A stretch of DNA of 64,000 nt, taken from Haloferax larsenii JCM 13917 (GTDB taxonomy: Archaea; Halobacteriota; Halobacteria; Halobacteriales; Haloferacaceae). Shown here piece by piece: positions 16,993 through 24,525 of this stretch. Positions within the stretch are counted from its first letter, which is position 1; every line of letters begins with the position of its first letter. The position numbers and the translations under genes are program-made. The notes beneath the pieces are model-generated. The model was not told where the DNA came from. It did not search any database and saw only the letters and a program-made list of their open reading frames with translations. The stretch is from positions 51,727 to 115,726 of the forward strand of contig NZ_AOLI01000019.1 of NCBI RefSeq assembly GCF_000336955.1, in the 5' to 3' direction.

Positions 16993-17255
16993 AGGTTCGG
17001 TCCCCTCGCCATTGCGTGAAAGCCAGTACGAACGCAGACATAAGCGTTGTGATGGCCAGGTGTCAACCCAGGAACAGATTAGCTGGAAAAAACGGCGGAC
17101 GGAGGCGGAATTTTAAGCAATCATTATTCTGGCTGACGGACGCGTGACATTATCAATATTCGTGATTTATATATGATTAACAGGGTTTCTCGGTGTTTGG
17201 ACCCGAGAAACGACCCGATTGTTCAGTTCGGTCGGGTCGGCCGCACGGCGTGTTC

Positions 17256-18161
17256 TCAGTTCCGTTTCGAGAGGAACTCCCCGAACGTCTTCAGCGACGA
17301 TTTGTCGACGCCGAAGGAACCGATGTCGTTGTTTGCGACCGCGTTGTCGATTTTGAGTGACCGGTACTGGTCGGCACCCATCGGGAAGCCGGGGACGAAC
17401 CCGAGCGTCGTGAGACCGACCCGAGCCAGCGGCATCGGCAGCGGCACGATGGTGATGGACTTCCCTTCAGACTCGTATATCATCTCTGTCACGTCCCGGA
17501 GCGTGAGTATCTCCGGGCCGCCGATTTCGTAGGTCTCACCCACGTGCGCGTCGTCTTCGATGGCTTCGCCGAACATGGGCGTGAGGTCGTCAATCCAGAT
17601 TGGCTGGAACCGCGTCCGGCCGTTCCCGGGCAGCGGGTACAGGGGGACGCCGGGCGCGAACATCCCCTTGAGCTTCTTCGTGAAGTCGATTATCTCCGCG
17701 CCCTCGCCGAAGATAATCGACGGCCGGAAGATGGTCCAGTCGAGGCCGGACGACTTCACCGCGTTTTCGGCTTTTCCTTTCGACCGGATGTACGCCGTGT
17801 CTGCGTCCGGGTCCGCGCCGAGCGCACTCATCTGCACTAGGCGGGGCACGTCGTGTGCCTCGGCGGCTTTCACGACGTTCTCGGTGCCTTGCCAGTTGAC
17901 GATGTCGTGCATCCGGTAGCCGCCGTCCGGCTTGAACAGCGGCGAGAGGGCGACGAGGTTCACGACGGCGTCTTTCCCCTCGAACGCGTCGGTGATGGAG
18001 TCGTAATCCGTGACGTCGCCGACGGCCGTCTCGACGCCCTCCGGGAGGTCCTCGCTAGTGGGGTTGCGTGACATCGCAGTCACGCTGTGCCCGCGCGACT
18101 TCAGCTCTCGGCAGAGGTTACTACCGACGAATCCGCTTCCGCCGACAACAAGGACTTTCAT
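17256..18161 (-). CDS. NAD(P)-binding Rossmann protein, NDUFA9-like
   Basis: This 301-residue extended SDR has the N-terminal GGSGFVGSNLCREL motif and the conserved PSIIFGEG segment of the complex I NDUFA9-like group, lacking a clear YxxxK site. In archaea such proteins are often annotated as complex I NDUFA9-like or quinone-linked proteins; the activity is unknown. It is transcribed toward cetZ1, from which it is separated by an AT-rich 263-nt gap with promoter-like elements for cetZ1. Confidence 0.87.
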   Translation of the reverse strand: MKVLVVGGSGFVGSNLCRELKSRGHSVTAMSRNPTSEDLPEGVETAVGDVTDYDSITDAFEGKDAVVNLVALSPLFKPDGGYRMHDIVNWQGTENVVKAAEAHDVPRLVQMSALGADPDADTAYIRSKGKAENAVKSSGLDWTIFRPSIIFGEGAEIIDFTKKLKGMFAPGVPLYPLPGNGRTRFQPIWIDDLTPMFGEAIEDDAHVGETYEIGGPEILTLRDVTEMIYESEGKSITIVPLPMPLARVGLTTLGFVPGFPMGADQYRSLKIDNAVANNDIGSFGVDKSSLKTFGEFLSKRN

Positions 18162-18286
18162 AGCGAATTATTCGGCGGAGCGAGCCTAAAGCTAACGGGA
18201 GTTCGAGGTGGATTTCGCCGGAGTAGTTGCCGACGACAAGAGTGTTCGGTAGACCGAGGATTCGAGTCAGTTCGGCGGTGTGTCTG

Positions 18287-18559
18287 TCACGCCAATATCG
18301 GTGGCATAAGCGGACCATCTGTCCGCTTAATCATCTTCCCGCCTTCGTCGTAGACGACGACTTCCTCGTGTTCGTAGTGCCATTCGTCGGGGGCCTCACA
18401 CGGTGTTGCAACCTCTCGAAGCTTGGTTGCGAAGCCTTCGTCTCCCAGTGGCACCGTCTCGTCGTACCAGACGACACTGTACGGTAACGACACTGGGAGG
18501 AGTGCATCCCATCGGTTACTCACGGAACAACACATGTGGTCATCGTGTTGGGTTGACAT
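18287..18559 (-). CDS. Small haloarchaeal protein of unknown function, 90 aa
   Basis: The frame encodes a compact acidic protein with LPYSVVWYDETVPLGDEGF and a C-terminal EHEEVVVYDEGGKMIKRTDG. The regular hydrophobic/acidic pattern is protein-like, and the gene is divergent from tmk. The start could be ATG 18559 (MSTQHDDHM) or ATG 18535. I do not recognise a family. Confidence 0.6.
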   Translation of the reverse strand: MSTQHDDHMCCSVSNRWDALLPVSLPYSVVWYDETVPLGDEGFATKLREVATPCEAPDEWHYEHEEVVVYDEGGKMIKRTDGPLMPPILA

Positions 18560-18596
18560 TATCGTTACGGCAGTTTGTGGCGCGTGTCGCCCCGGC

Positions 18597-18639
18597 AGTT
18601 CGGGGTGAGTATCGCTGCGCCAGTTCGGGGCGCTTTTTT
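18597..18639. repeat. Repeated GC hairpin before tmk
   Basis: CAGTTCGGGG occurs at 18597-18606 and 18621-18630. The second copy sits in a hairpin GCGCC (18617-18621)/GGCGC (18629-18633) followed by six T (18634-18639), 23 nt before the tmk start. It resembles a terminator or an mRNA leader structure; its role is unclear. Confidence 0.4.
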
Positions 18640-18662
18640 CGCAGGGGCGACTCGGGGGACGT

Positions 18663-19256
18663 ATGCTCGTCACCCTCGAGGGACTCGACGGAAGTGGGAA
18701 GACCACCGTCTGGGAGGCGCTCCGTGACACGTATTCGGACGCGGTCTTCACACGAGAACCAACCGACGATTCGTGGTACGGTGAGGCGGTCAACCGCGCT
18801 ATCGGCGACGACGACGCCGACCCGCTCGCGACGCTGTTTCTGTTCACCGCCGACCACGCCGACCATCTCTCGCGCGTCGTTCGACCCGCCCTCGACGCGG
18901 GTGAACTCGTTATCTCTGACCGGTACTCCGACTCTCGGTACGCCTATCAGGGTGCCTCGCTCCGCGACAGCGACCTGAAGCGCCCGATGGAGTACATCAG
19001 GGGAATTCACTCGGCGTTCACTCGCCCGCCGGACAAGACCATCTTCCTCGACGTCGACCCCGAGACGGCCGCCGCTCGGAGTGGGTCGACGAACAAGTTC
19101 GAACAGGCGGCGTACCTCGCCGAGGTGCGCGCGAACTACGAGCGACTCATCGAGGCGGAGCCGGACCGGTTCGTCAGAATCGACGCCACACAGTCACCCG
19201 AAGAGGTTCTCGACGAAGTCGAAGCGGCCCTGGACGACATTCTCGCCGACGCGTAG
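18663..19256 (+). CDS. tmk: Thymidylate kinase
   Basis: Tmk phosphorylates dTMP to dTDP. The 197-residue protein has the P-loop GLDGSGKTT (7-15), FTREPTD, the [13 protein letters not shown] segment that binds dTMP, and a lid region around [10 protein letters not shown]. Length and motif order match the archaeal/bacterial Tmk family. It stands alone on the plus strand, with a GC hairpin and T-run just upstream. Confidence 0.94.
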   Translation: MLVTLEGLDGSGKTTVWEALRDTYSDAVFTREPTDDSWYGEAVNRAIGDDDADPLATLFLFTADHADHLSRVVRPALDAGELVISDRYSDSRYAYQGASLRDSDLKRPMEYIRGIHSAFTRPPDKTIFLDVDPETAAARSGSTNKFEQAAYLAEVRANYERLIEAEPDRFVRIDATQSPEEVLDEVEAALDDILADA

Positions 19257-19296
19257 GGCCTTCAGTCGTACCCCTCACGCCCGAAGTGGTGTCCCG

Positions 19297-19617
19297 CTAC
19301 CGCGACTCGGGAAGGTTCTCGTACTCTTCCGGGGGTGGGACGTACAGCGTGTCGATGGTGAAACCGAGGACCAGCGGCATCCCAATCATCACGCCGAACG
19401 CCGCCGCGGCACTGCCGAGGTTCACGCCGATACCGAGCACGCCCGAGAAGACGAGCGTGGACACGAACAGTACCAGCGGGATGAGGAACAGGGCGTAGAG
19501 GATGTACCCCCACTGCGTCTTCAATCGGAGGCGGAAGAAGCGCGTCATGACCGCCGCGATGAGGGTGTGAAGCACGAGTACGACGCCCATCAGCGCGAGG
19601 TTGACCACCGAGACCAT
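19297..19617 (-). CDS. Small polytopic membrane protein
   Basis: This 106-residue protein has three strongly hydrophobic helices (about 5-25, 35-58 and 66-90) and a short cytoplasmic tail PPPEEYENLPESR. Positive residues after helix 1 (RFFRLRLKTQ) suggest orientation by the positive-inside rule. There are no catalytic motifs. It is conserved in style with many haloarchaeal DUF proteins, but I cannot name the family. Confidence 0.65.
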   Translation of the reverse strand: MVSVVNLALMGVVLVLHTLIAAVMTRFFRLRLKTQWGYILYALFLIPLVLFVSTLVFSGVLGIGVNLGSAAAAFGVMIGMPLVLGFTIDTLYVPPPEEYENLPESR

Positions 19618-19665
19618 ACCGGGGGTTAGTATCGGGGCGTCTTTTCCCTGTCGCTCCCGGCGGGG

Positions 19666-21039
19666 CTATTCGGCGCGGAAGGGGTTGGTTCCCGCGTCGA
19701 GTTCGTCGGTGTTCGAGACACCGTCGTCGTCGAAGTCGTCGTCCACGACGCGATTTTCGGGGTCGGTCGGGTCGAGACCCGCTTCGAGTTCGACGCGGTC
19801 ACTCAGCCCGTCGCCGTCGGTGTCGTGGTCGCTCGCGTCCAGGCCGATAGCCTGCTCGTAGTCGTTGGCGAGTCCGTCGCCGTCCCAATCGTCGATTTGC
19901 GCGTCGTCGCTGGCGTCAGTCGGGTCCGTTCCGGCCTCGATTTCGACGCCGTCGTACGCCCCGCCACCGTCGGTGTCGGGGTCCTTCGGGTCGGTCGTGT
20001 AGCGTTCGTACACCTCGTCGCCGTCGAGGTAGCCGTCACCGTCGTAATCGGGGTCGGCGGGGTTGAGCCCGCCTTGCTGCTCGCTGTCGTCTTCGAGGCC
20101 ATCGCCGTCGGTGTCTGACTGTTGGATGCTCACGTCACCATCGACCGGGTCGCCGCCGAGACTGTTCCACTCGGCGAGGTCGCTGCTCCCGTCGCCGTCG
20201 GTGTCGGGATTGTACGGGTCCGTCGGCGCAGTCCGTTCGAGGGCGTCGCCCACCTTGTCACGGTCGCTGTCGCGGTCATTGTAGTTCGGCAGTCCGTCGC
20301 CGTCGGTGTCGGTGTCGTACCACGCGGGCGCGCCGTCGTTGTCCACGTCTGACGGCCAGGTGTCGAAGCGCTCGCGGGCCGTCGAGATGCCGTCGCCGTC
20401 GTCGTCCCAGTCCTCCACGTTGGGGACGCCGTCGCCGTCGAGGTCACCCGCGCGCTCGTCGCTGTCAGGGATACCGTCGCTGTCTGTGTCCGTCGGTCCT
20501 GCCGACTCGACCGTTTCAGAGTCCTCCGCGGGCGTGGCGTCTGCTGTCTCGTCGGTGGCTGTCGAATCGTCAGCCGTCGTTTCGTCTCCCTGGTCCGCGT
20601 CGTCAGTCTCGTCGCTGTCGTCACCGCCCGAAGCAACTGCGTCGTCCGTGTCGTCCGTGTCCGCGTCGTCCGTATCATCCGAATCGTCCGACTCACCTGC
20701 TTCGTCTCCACTCGTCGCCCCGTCTGTACTCCCCGTCGATTCGACGGTCGTATTCTCACCGTCCTCCGTCGATTCGTCTGTCGAGTTCGCTTCTGTCTCG
20801 GTCGGGGTGTTCGTCTCGTCCGTCTCGTCTGTCTCGGTAGTCGTCGTCTCGTTGTCTCCGATGGCACCGACGCTCTCCGAATCGTCGAGTGAACCAGTCG
20901 AGCCAGCGCCCGACTCGGTGTCGGTCGCGGGCACGAGAGGACCACCGAAGCCAGCACCGCCGAGGGCGGCGAGCATGACGACCGCCCCGAGCGCCGTCGC
21001 GGCGATAGCCTTCGCGCTCTCCTGCAGACGTGGATACAT
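19666..21039 (-). CDS. Surface protein with calcium-binding (thrombospondin type-3-like) repeats
   Basis: This 457-residue protein has an N-terminal hydrophobic segment (residues 7-30, signal or anchor), an acidic Ser/Thr/Asp linker of about 150 residues, and then about ten repeats with the DxDGDG pattern (for example DTDGDGLPNYND, DPDYDGDGYLDGDE, DTDGDGLSDRVE) typical of thrombospondin type-3 calcium loops. Such repeats bind Ca2+ and stiffen extracellular proteins. There is no C-terminal sorting motif. ATG 21039 was chosen because the signal segment follows it; a longer start at 21091 is possible. Confidence 0.82.
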   Translation of the reverse strand: MYPRLQESAKAIAATALGAVVMLAALGGAGFGGPLVPATDTESGAGSTGSLDDSESVGAIGDNETTTTETDETDETNTPTETEANSTDESTEDGENTTVESTGSTDGATSGDEAGESDDSDDTDDADTDDTDDAVASGGDDSDETDDADQGDETTADDSTATDETADATPAEDSETVESAGPTDTDSDGIPDSDERAGDLDGDGVPNVEDWDDDGDGISTARERFDTWPSDVDNDGAPAWYDTDTDGDGLPNYNDRDSDRDKVGDALERTAPTDPYNPDTDGDGSSDLAEWNSLGGDPVDGDVSIQQSDTDGDGLEDDSEQQGGLNPADPDYDGDGYLDGDEVYERYTTDPKDPDTDGGGAYDGVEIEAGTDPTDASDDAQIDDWDGDGLANDYEQAIGLDASDHDTDGDGLSDRVELEAGLDPTDPENRVVDDDFDDDGVSNTDELDAGTNPFRAE

Positions 21040-21202
21040 AGCCCAGTCGAGACAGAGGAGGTGAATTGCTATCCAGTCGCTACGTCGCATTAATAGATTA
21101 TTTTTGAAGCACGTTACGCGCGAGTCGCCAGGCCGCGTGGCGACGCGAATTGACCGACCCAACCGGAGTCAGTCGAGTGACACCAGGGTCCAAACCGGGG
21201 AC

Positions 21203-21210
21203 GTTTATCA
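21203..21210 (+). promoter_or_regulatory. TATA box of the E1-alpha gene
   Basis: GTTTATCA lies about 27 nt before ATG 21234, consistent with a leaderless transcript. Confidence 0.45.
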
Positions 21211-21233
21211 CGAAGGACCGTGACCCTCCGCGC

Positions 21234-22280
21234 ATGCATCGACTCATCGCCGAGCACGGGTTGGACGACACGGACTTCACCGAAGACGACGCCCGTGCCG
21301 CCCTCCGCGACATGATTCGAGCGCGCCGGTTCGACGAACGTGCACTCGCCCTCCAGCGACGCGGGTGGATGAGTGGCTACCCGCCGTTCAAGGGACAGGA
21401 AGCGTCACAAATCGGTGCCGCGCACGCGATGCGCGAAGACGACGTGCTCCTCCCGACGTATCGGTCGAACGCGCTGCAGATTGCTCGCGGCGTGCCGCCG
21501 AGCGACCTCTTTCTCTTCCGCCGCGGCTACGCCGAATACGAGTCCGACCACGACGTTCCGGTGTTCCCGCAGGCCGTCCCGATTGCCAGCCAGATTCCCC
21601 ACGCTGCCGGGGTTGGCATGGCCAGCACCTACCGCGGCGACGACTACGCAGCGCTCGTCTGCTTCGGCGACGGCGCGACTTCCGAGGGCGACTTCCACGA
21701 GGGACTCAACTTCGCGGGCGTCTTCGACGCACCAGTCGTCTTCTTCTGTGAGAACAACGGTTGGGCCATCTCGCTCCCCCGCGACCGCCAGACTGCGAGT
21801 GACTCTATCGCGGTGAAGGCCGAGGCCTACGGCATCGAAGGCGTGCAAGTCGACGGGAACGACCCGCTCGCCGTTCGGGAAGTCGTCAGCGACGCGCTCG
21901 AAAAGGCCCGACAGGGCAAGCCGGTGCTCGTCGAGAGCCTGACGTACCGACAGGGCGCACACACCACCGCAGACGACCCGACGCGCTACCGAGACGACGA
22001 CCCCGACCTCCCCGAGTGGCGGACTGCCGACCCCCTCGAACGGTTCGAGGAGTTCTGTCTCGACGCGGGCATCGTCGACGAGGACGAACTCGACGCGATG
22101 TACGAGGACGCGAACGAGGAACTCCGCGAAGCCAAAGAGACGGCAGAAGAGACGCCGGAACCCGGTCCGGACGAGTTGTTCGACTACGTGTACGAGGACC
22201 TCACGCCGGAACTCGCCGAACAGCGGGCCGAGCACATGGCGCACGTCGACGAACACGGACCGTTCCACATCGAGCGCTGA
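21234..22280 (+). CDS. TPP-dependent 2-oxoacid dehydrogenase E1 alpha subunit
   Basis: This 348-residue E1 alpha protein has the TPP-binding motif GDGATSEGD...NN (GDG 145-147, Asn174/175), PFKGQEASQIG and the phosphorylation-loop region around RYRDDD. The enzyme type is pyruvate, branched-chain or acetoin dehydrogenase E1 alpha. No E1 beta, E2 or E3 gene is adjacent, so either it pairs with subunits encoded elsewhere or it acts alone. Haloarchaea carry several such complexes with unclear substrates. Confidence 0.88.
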   Translation: MHRLIAEHGLDDTDFTEDDARAALRDMIRARRFDERALALQRRGWMSGYPPFKGQEASQIGAAHAMREDDVLLPTYRSNALQIARGVPPSDLFLFRRGYAEYESDHDVPVFPQAVPIASQIPHAAGVGMASTYRGDDYAALVCFGDGATSEGDFHEGLNFAGVFDAPVVFFCENNGWAISLPRDRQTASDSIAVKAEAYGIEGVQVDGNDPLAVREVVSDALEKARQGKPVLVESLTYRQGAHTTADDPTRYRDDDPDLPEWRTADPLERFEEFCLDAGIVDEDELDAMYEDANEELREAKETAEETPEPGPDELFDYVYEDLTPELAEQRAEHMAHVDEHGPFHIER

Positions 22281-22316
22281 CGCCGCAGCCGACCTGTCGG
22301 TGACGGCGTCGGCGAC

Positions 22317-22550
22317 TCAGTCGTCGAGTGAAATGTACGTCTTCGTCTCGGAGACGCCCTGTAACCCCTGAATGCGCGTCGATGCCGTCTTCAGGACTTC
22401 GTACACCGCTTCGGTGTCGACCTCCGCGATGATGTCGTACGCCCCGGCGACGATGTGGGCCTCTGCAACCGTCTCGAAGTCGCGAATCGGACCGAGCAAC
22501 TGTTCTGATTCCCCGGCACCGGTCTTCACCATGATGAAGGCGTGAACCAT
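22317..22550 (-). CDS. Stand-alone Lrp/AsnC ligand-binding (RAM) domain protein
   Basis: This 77-residue protein consists only of the RAM domain (MVHAFIMVKTGAGESEQLL, AHIVAGAYDIIAEVD, GVSETKTYISLDD), without the DNA-binding half of Lrp. Such proteins bind amino acids or small ligands and may modulate partners. It is divergent from trkA, and its paralogue sits at the 3' end of that gene, so the three form a unit. Confidence 0.88.
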   Translation of the reverse strand: MVHAFIMVKTGAGESEQLLGPIRDFETVAEAHIVAGAYDIIAEVDTEAVYEVLKTASTRIQGLQGVSETKTYISLDD

Positions 22551-22659
22551 GTGTGGGATATTCTATCACACGATGCAAAAGCCTTGCTCCGTTCGATGTC
22601 CGGTGGTTCGACCGAAACCGGGGTAAGGTTATTTGCCTTCGCCGACATACCGTACTTCC

Positions 22660-23343
22660 ATGCGGTTCGTTATCATTGGTTCTGGACGGGTGGGGCTACG
22701 GACAGCCCGGGTCCTTCGAGAGGAGGGTCACGACATCGTCCTCATCGAGTTAGACCGCGACCGGGTGAACCGGGCTCGTGAGAGGGACTTCGAGGTGGTG
22801 GAAGGTGATGGCTCCCGCGAGGAGGTGTTGCTGGAGGCCGGCATCGACGAGGCGGACGCCCTCGGCGCGCTCACAGCCGACCTCAACGTCAACTTCGCGG
22901 CGTGCATGATTGCCAAACACTTCGGCTGTCGGACGGTGCTCCGCGTCGACGAGGACTACCGCGAAGAAGTGTATCAGAAGTACGCCAGGGAAGTCGACGA
23001 AATCGTCTACCCCGAGCGACTGGGAGCGATTGGTGCGAAGAACGCCCTTCTCGGCGGGTCGATTCGCGCTATCGCGGATATCGCCCAGAACCTACAGGTC
23101 ATCCTCGTGACGGTCACGGAGAGTTCGCCCATGAACGGGTACAGTATCGAAGAGGTTGCGCTGCCGGCCCACGCGCGCATCCTCGCGTTCGGGAAGAAAG
23201 ACAGTCCGATGAGTCTCCCGCTGTCGGATGACTCACTCGAAACCGGCGACCGCGTCGCCGTTCTCGCCGACTTCGACGTCCTCGACGACGTGCGTCAACT
23301 CCTCGTCGGCGACGAAGTCGTCACTGCTGCAGGAGGTGCTTGA
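22660..23343 (+). CDS. trkA: TrkA-family potassium-uptake regulator
   Basis: This 227-residue protein joins an RCK-N Rossmann domain (MRFVIIGSGRVGLRTARVL, acidic ELDRDR after strand 2) with an RCK-C domain from about residue 140. It binds NAD(H) or nucleotides and gates a Trk/Ktr potassium transporter. No transporter gene is adjacent here. ATG 22660 was chosen because the Rossmann strand starts there. The next gene starts one base after its stop. Confidence 0.9.
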   Translation: MRFVIIGSGRVGLRTARVLREEGHDIVLIELDRDRVNRARERDFEVVEGDGSREEVLLEAGIDEADALGALTADLNVNFAACMIAKHFGCRTVLRVDEDYREEVYQKYAREVDEIVYPERLGAIGAKNALLGGSIRAIADIAQNLQVILVTVTESSPMNGYSIEEVALPAHARILAFGKKDSPMSLPLSDDSLETGDRVAVLADFDVLDDVRQLLVGDEVVTAAGGA

Positions 23344-23344
23344 G

Positions 23345-23581
23345 ATGGTTCATGCATACATCATGGTGAAAGCCGCAACCGTCGCGAATGGTATCGACCA
23401 ACTGAGAGAAGAACTCGTCGACGTCGACCACGGTATCGAGAGCGTCCACATCGTCGCGGGCGACGTCGATTTCATCGTGAAAGTCGACGTCGACTCGCCG
23501 GCCGACGTCAAGGAAGTCGCAAACGGCATCCAACAGGTCGAGGGAATCGAAGGCACACAGACGTACATCGCGATGGACTGA
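23345..23581 (+). CDS. Second RAM-domain protein, cotranscribed with trkA
   Basis: This 78-residue protein is a paralogue of 22317-22550: MVHAYIMVKAATVANGIDQL, SVHIVAGDVDFIVKVDV and GIEGTQTYIAMD align closely with it. It begins one base after the trkA stop, so the two are almost certainly cotranscribed. It may sense an amino acid and act with TrkA, but this is inference from position only. Confidence 0.88.
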   Translation: MVHAYIMVKAATVANGIDQLREELVDVDHGIESVHIVAGDVDFIVKVDVDSPADVKEVANGIQQVEGIEGTQTYIAMD

Positions 23582-23625
23582 GTCGGCCGTCAGACGTGCT
23601 TCGTCCGCCGCTCGTACCGTCAGTT

Positions 23626-24129
23626 TCAGAATCCCGTTCCGGCGTTCTCCTGTGCTCGACTCAGGATACTCGTCACCGGTTCGGTGTAGTCGTACCCGGG
23701 GATGATTCCCTGGACGAACGTCCCCTCGACGTAGTCGATGACCGCGCCAGCGTCGTCGACGCCGCGACGCTCGTTGATGTCCGCGAACGACGTTTCGACG
23801 AGTGCCTCGTCGTCCTGGCGCTCTACGGTCGGTTCGAGCTGGTGGTCGCCTGCGGTAACGCCGCCGGCGTCGTCCATCCGAAGTTCGAACGTCTCGAACC
23901 AGCCGTCTTCGACGATGTCGGCGACCCCGTCTTCGGTGACGGCCGACAGCATCGGGACGCGAACCGACACCTCGAACTCGATTTTCCCGTCGTCTCGCTG
24001 TGTGACGGTGACGCGGCCATCGAAGTGCGTCGTCGTCGAGACGAACGTTCGGTCGCCCTCGTGCTCGAACGAACCGTGGTCGCCGAACGCCCGGCGGACC
24101 CGACCGGGAAGCTCCTGCTGTTCACTCAT
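23626..24129 (-). CDS. DUF5813-type haloarchaeal protein
   Basis: This 167-residue acidic protein starts MSEQQELPGRVRRAFGDHG and contains FEVSVRVPMLSAVTEDGVADIVEDGWFE. It matches my memory of the haloarchaeal DUF5813 family; function is unknown. It has no signal peptide or membrane segment. Its 3' end faces the trkA/RAM operon. Confidence 0.7.
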   Translation of the reverse strand: MSEQQELPGRVRRAFGDHGSFEHEGDRTFVSTTTHFDGRVTVTQRDDGKIEFEVSVRVPMLSAVTEDGVADIVEDGWFETFELRMDDAGGVTAGDHQLEPTVERQDDEALVETSFADINERRGVDDAGAVIDYVEGTFVQGIIPGYDYTEPVTSILSRAQENAGTGF

Positions 24130-24235
24130 GGCGAGAGGAAGGAACTGATGGGAGAAAAGGCCGTTGCGTCTCGGTCGGTTCGTGTTCGGTCCCCGAATCG
24201 CCCGATTCCGCCGGAATCGGCAGAATGGCGGCATG

Positions 24236-24243
24236 TTTAAGTA
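24236..24243 (+). promoter_or_regulatory. TATA box for the candidate small RNA
   Basis: TTTAAGTA is followed about 26 nt later by the first base of a perfect 9-bp hairpin (24266), with no good protein start nearby, so it likely drives a non-coding transcript. Confidence 0.5.
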
Positions 24244-24261
24244 TCTCGCCGCACTCCGTTT

Positions 24262-24360
24262 AGGTGACGCTTCGCTTTGGAGGGCCGAAGCGTCAGCGGG
24301 GACCAATCTAGGGCGGCATTCGCCGCACGGGCCGCTCCCGTGCGGCTGCCTATCCCTTTC
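24262..24360 (+). ncRNA. Candidate structured small RNA
   Basis: Two stable hairpins lie in an otherwise empty 396-nt gap (24130-24525). GACGCTTCG (24266-24274) pairs with CGAAGCGTC (24286-24294); GCCGCACGGG (24322-24331) pairs with CCCGTGCGGC (24337-24346), and outer pairs GGC/GCC and AGGG/CCCT extend it to 24310-24357. The TATA box puts the start at about 24266. It does not match an RNA family I know, such as RNase P or 7S. The only plus-strand reading frame across it has no family feature. The remainder of the gap holds nothing else recognisable. Confidence 0.5.
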
Positions 24361-24525
24361 TGAAGAACTCGACCATCGAGCCGCCAGTCTATCGATTTTA
24401 CCGGCTGTATCCGCATCGAGTGGCGACGCTGTGGTCGTCTCGTGGTACTGACAGCGTTCGCGACGGTTCGTTGGAGAAGAGTGTTCGCGCGGGAATCGCA
24501 CTCGGCCGTTCTGCGCGGGAGAGTG

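Noticed and set aside
18617..18639. Intrinsic terminator in front of tmk
   Set aside because: The hairpin plus T-run looks right, but no plus-strand gene ends upstream of it, so it is reported only as a repeat/hairpin.
24233..24451. A 73-codon plus-strand frame (starting MFKYLAALRLG) over the candidate RNA
   Set aside because: It reads straight through both hairpins, has no family feature, and its ATG overlaps the TATA box, so the RNA interpretation is favoured.
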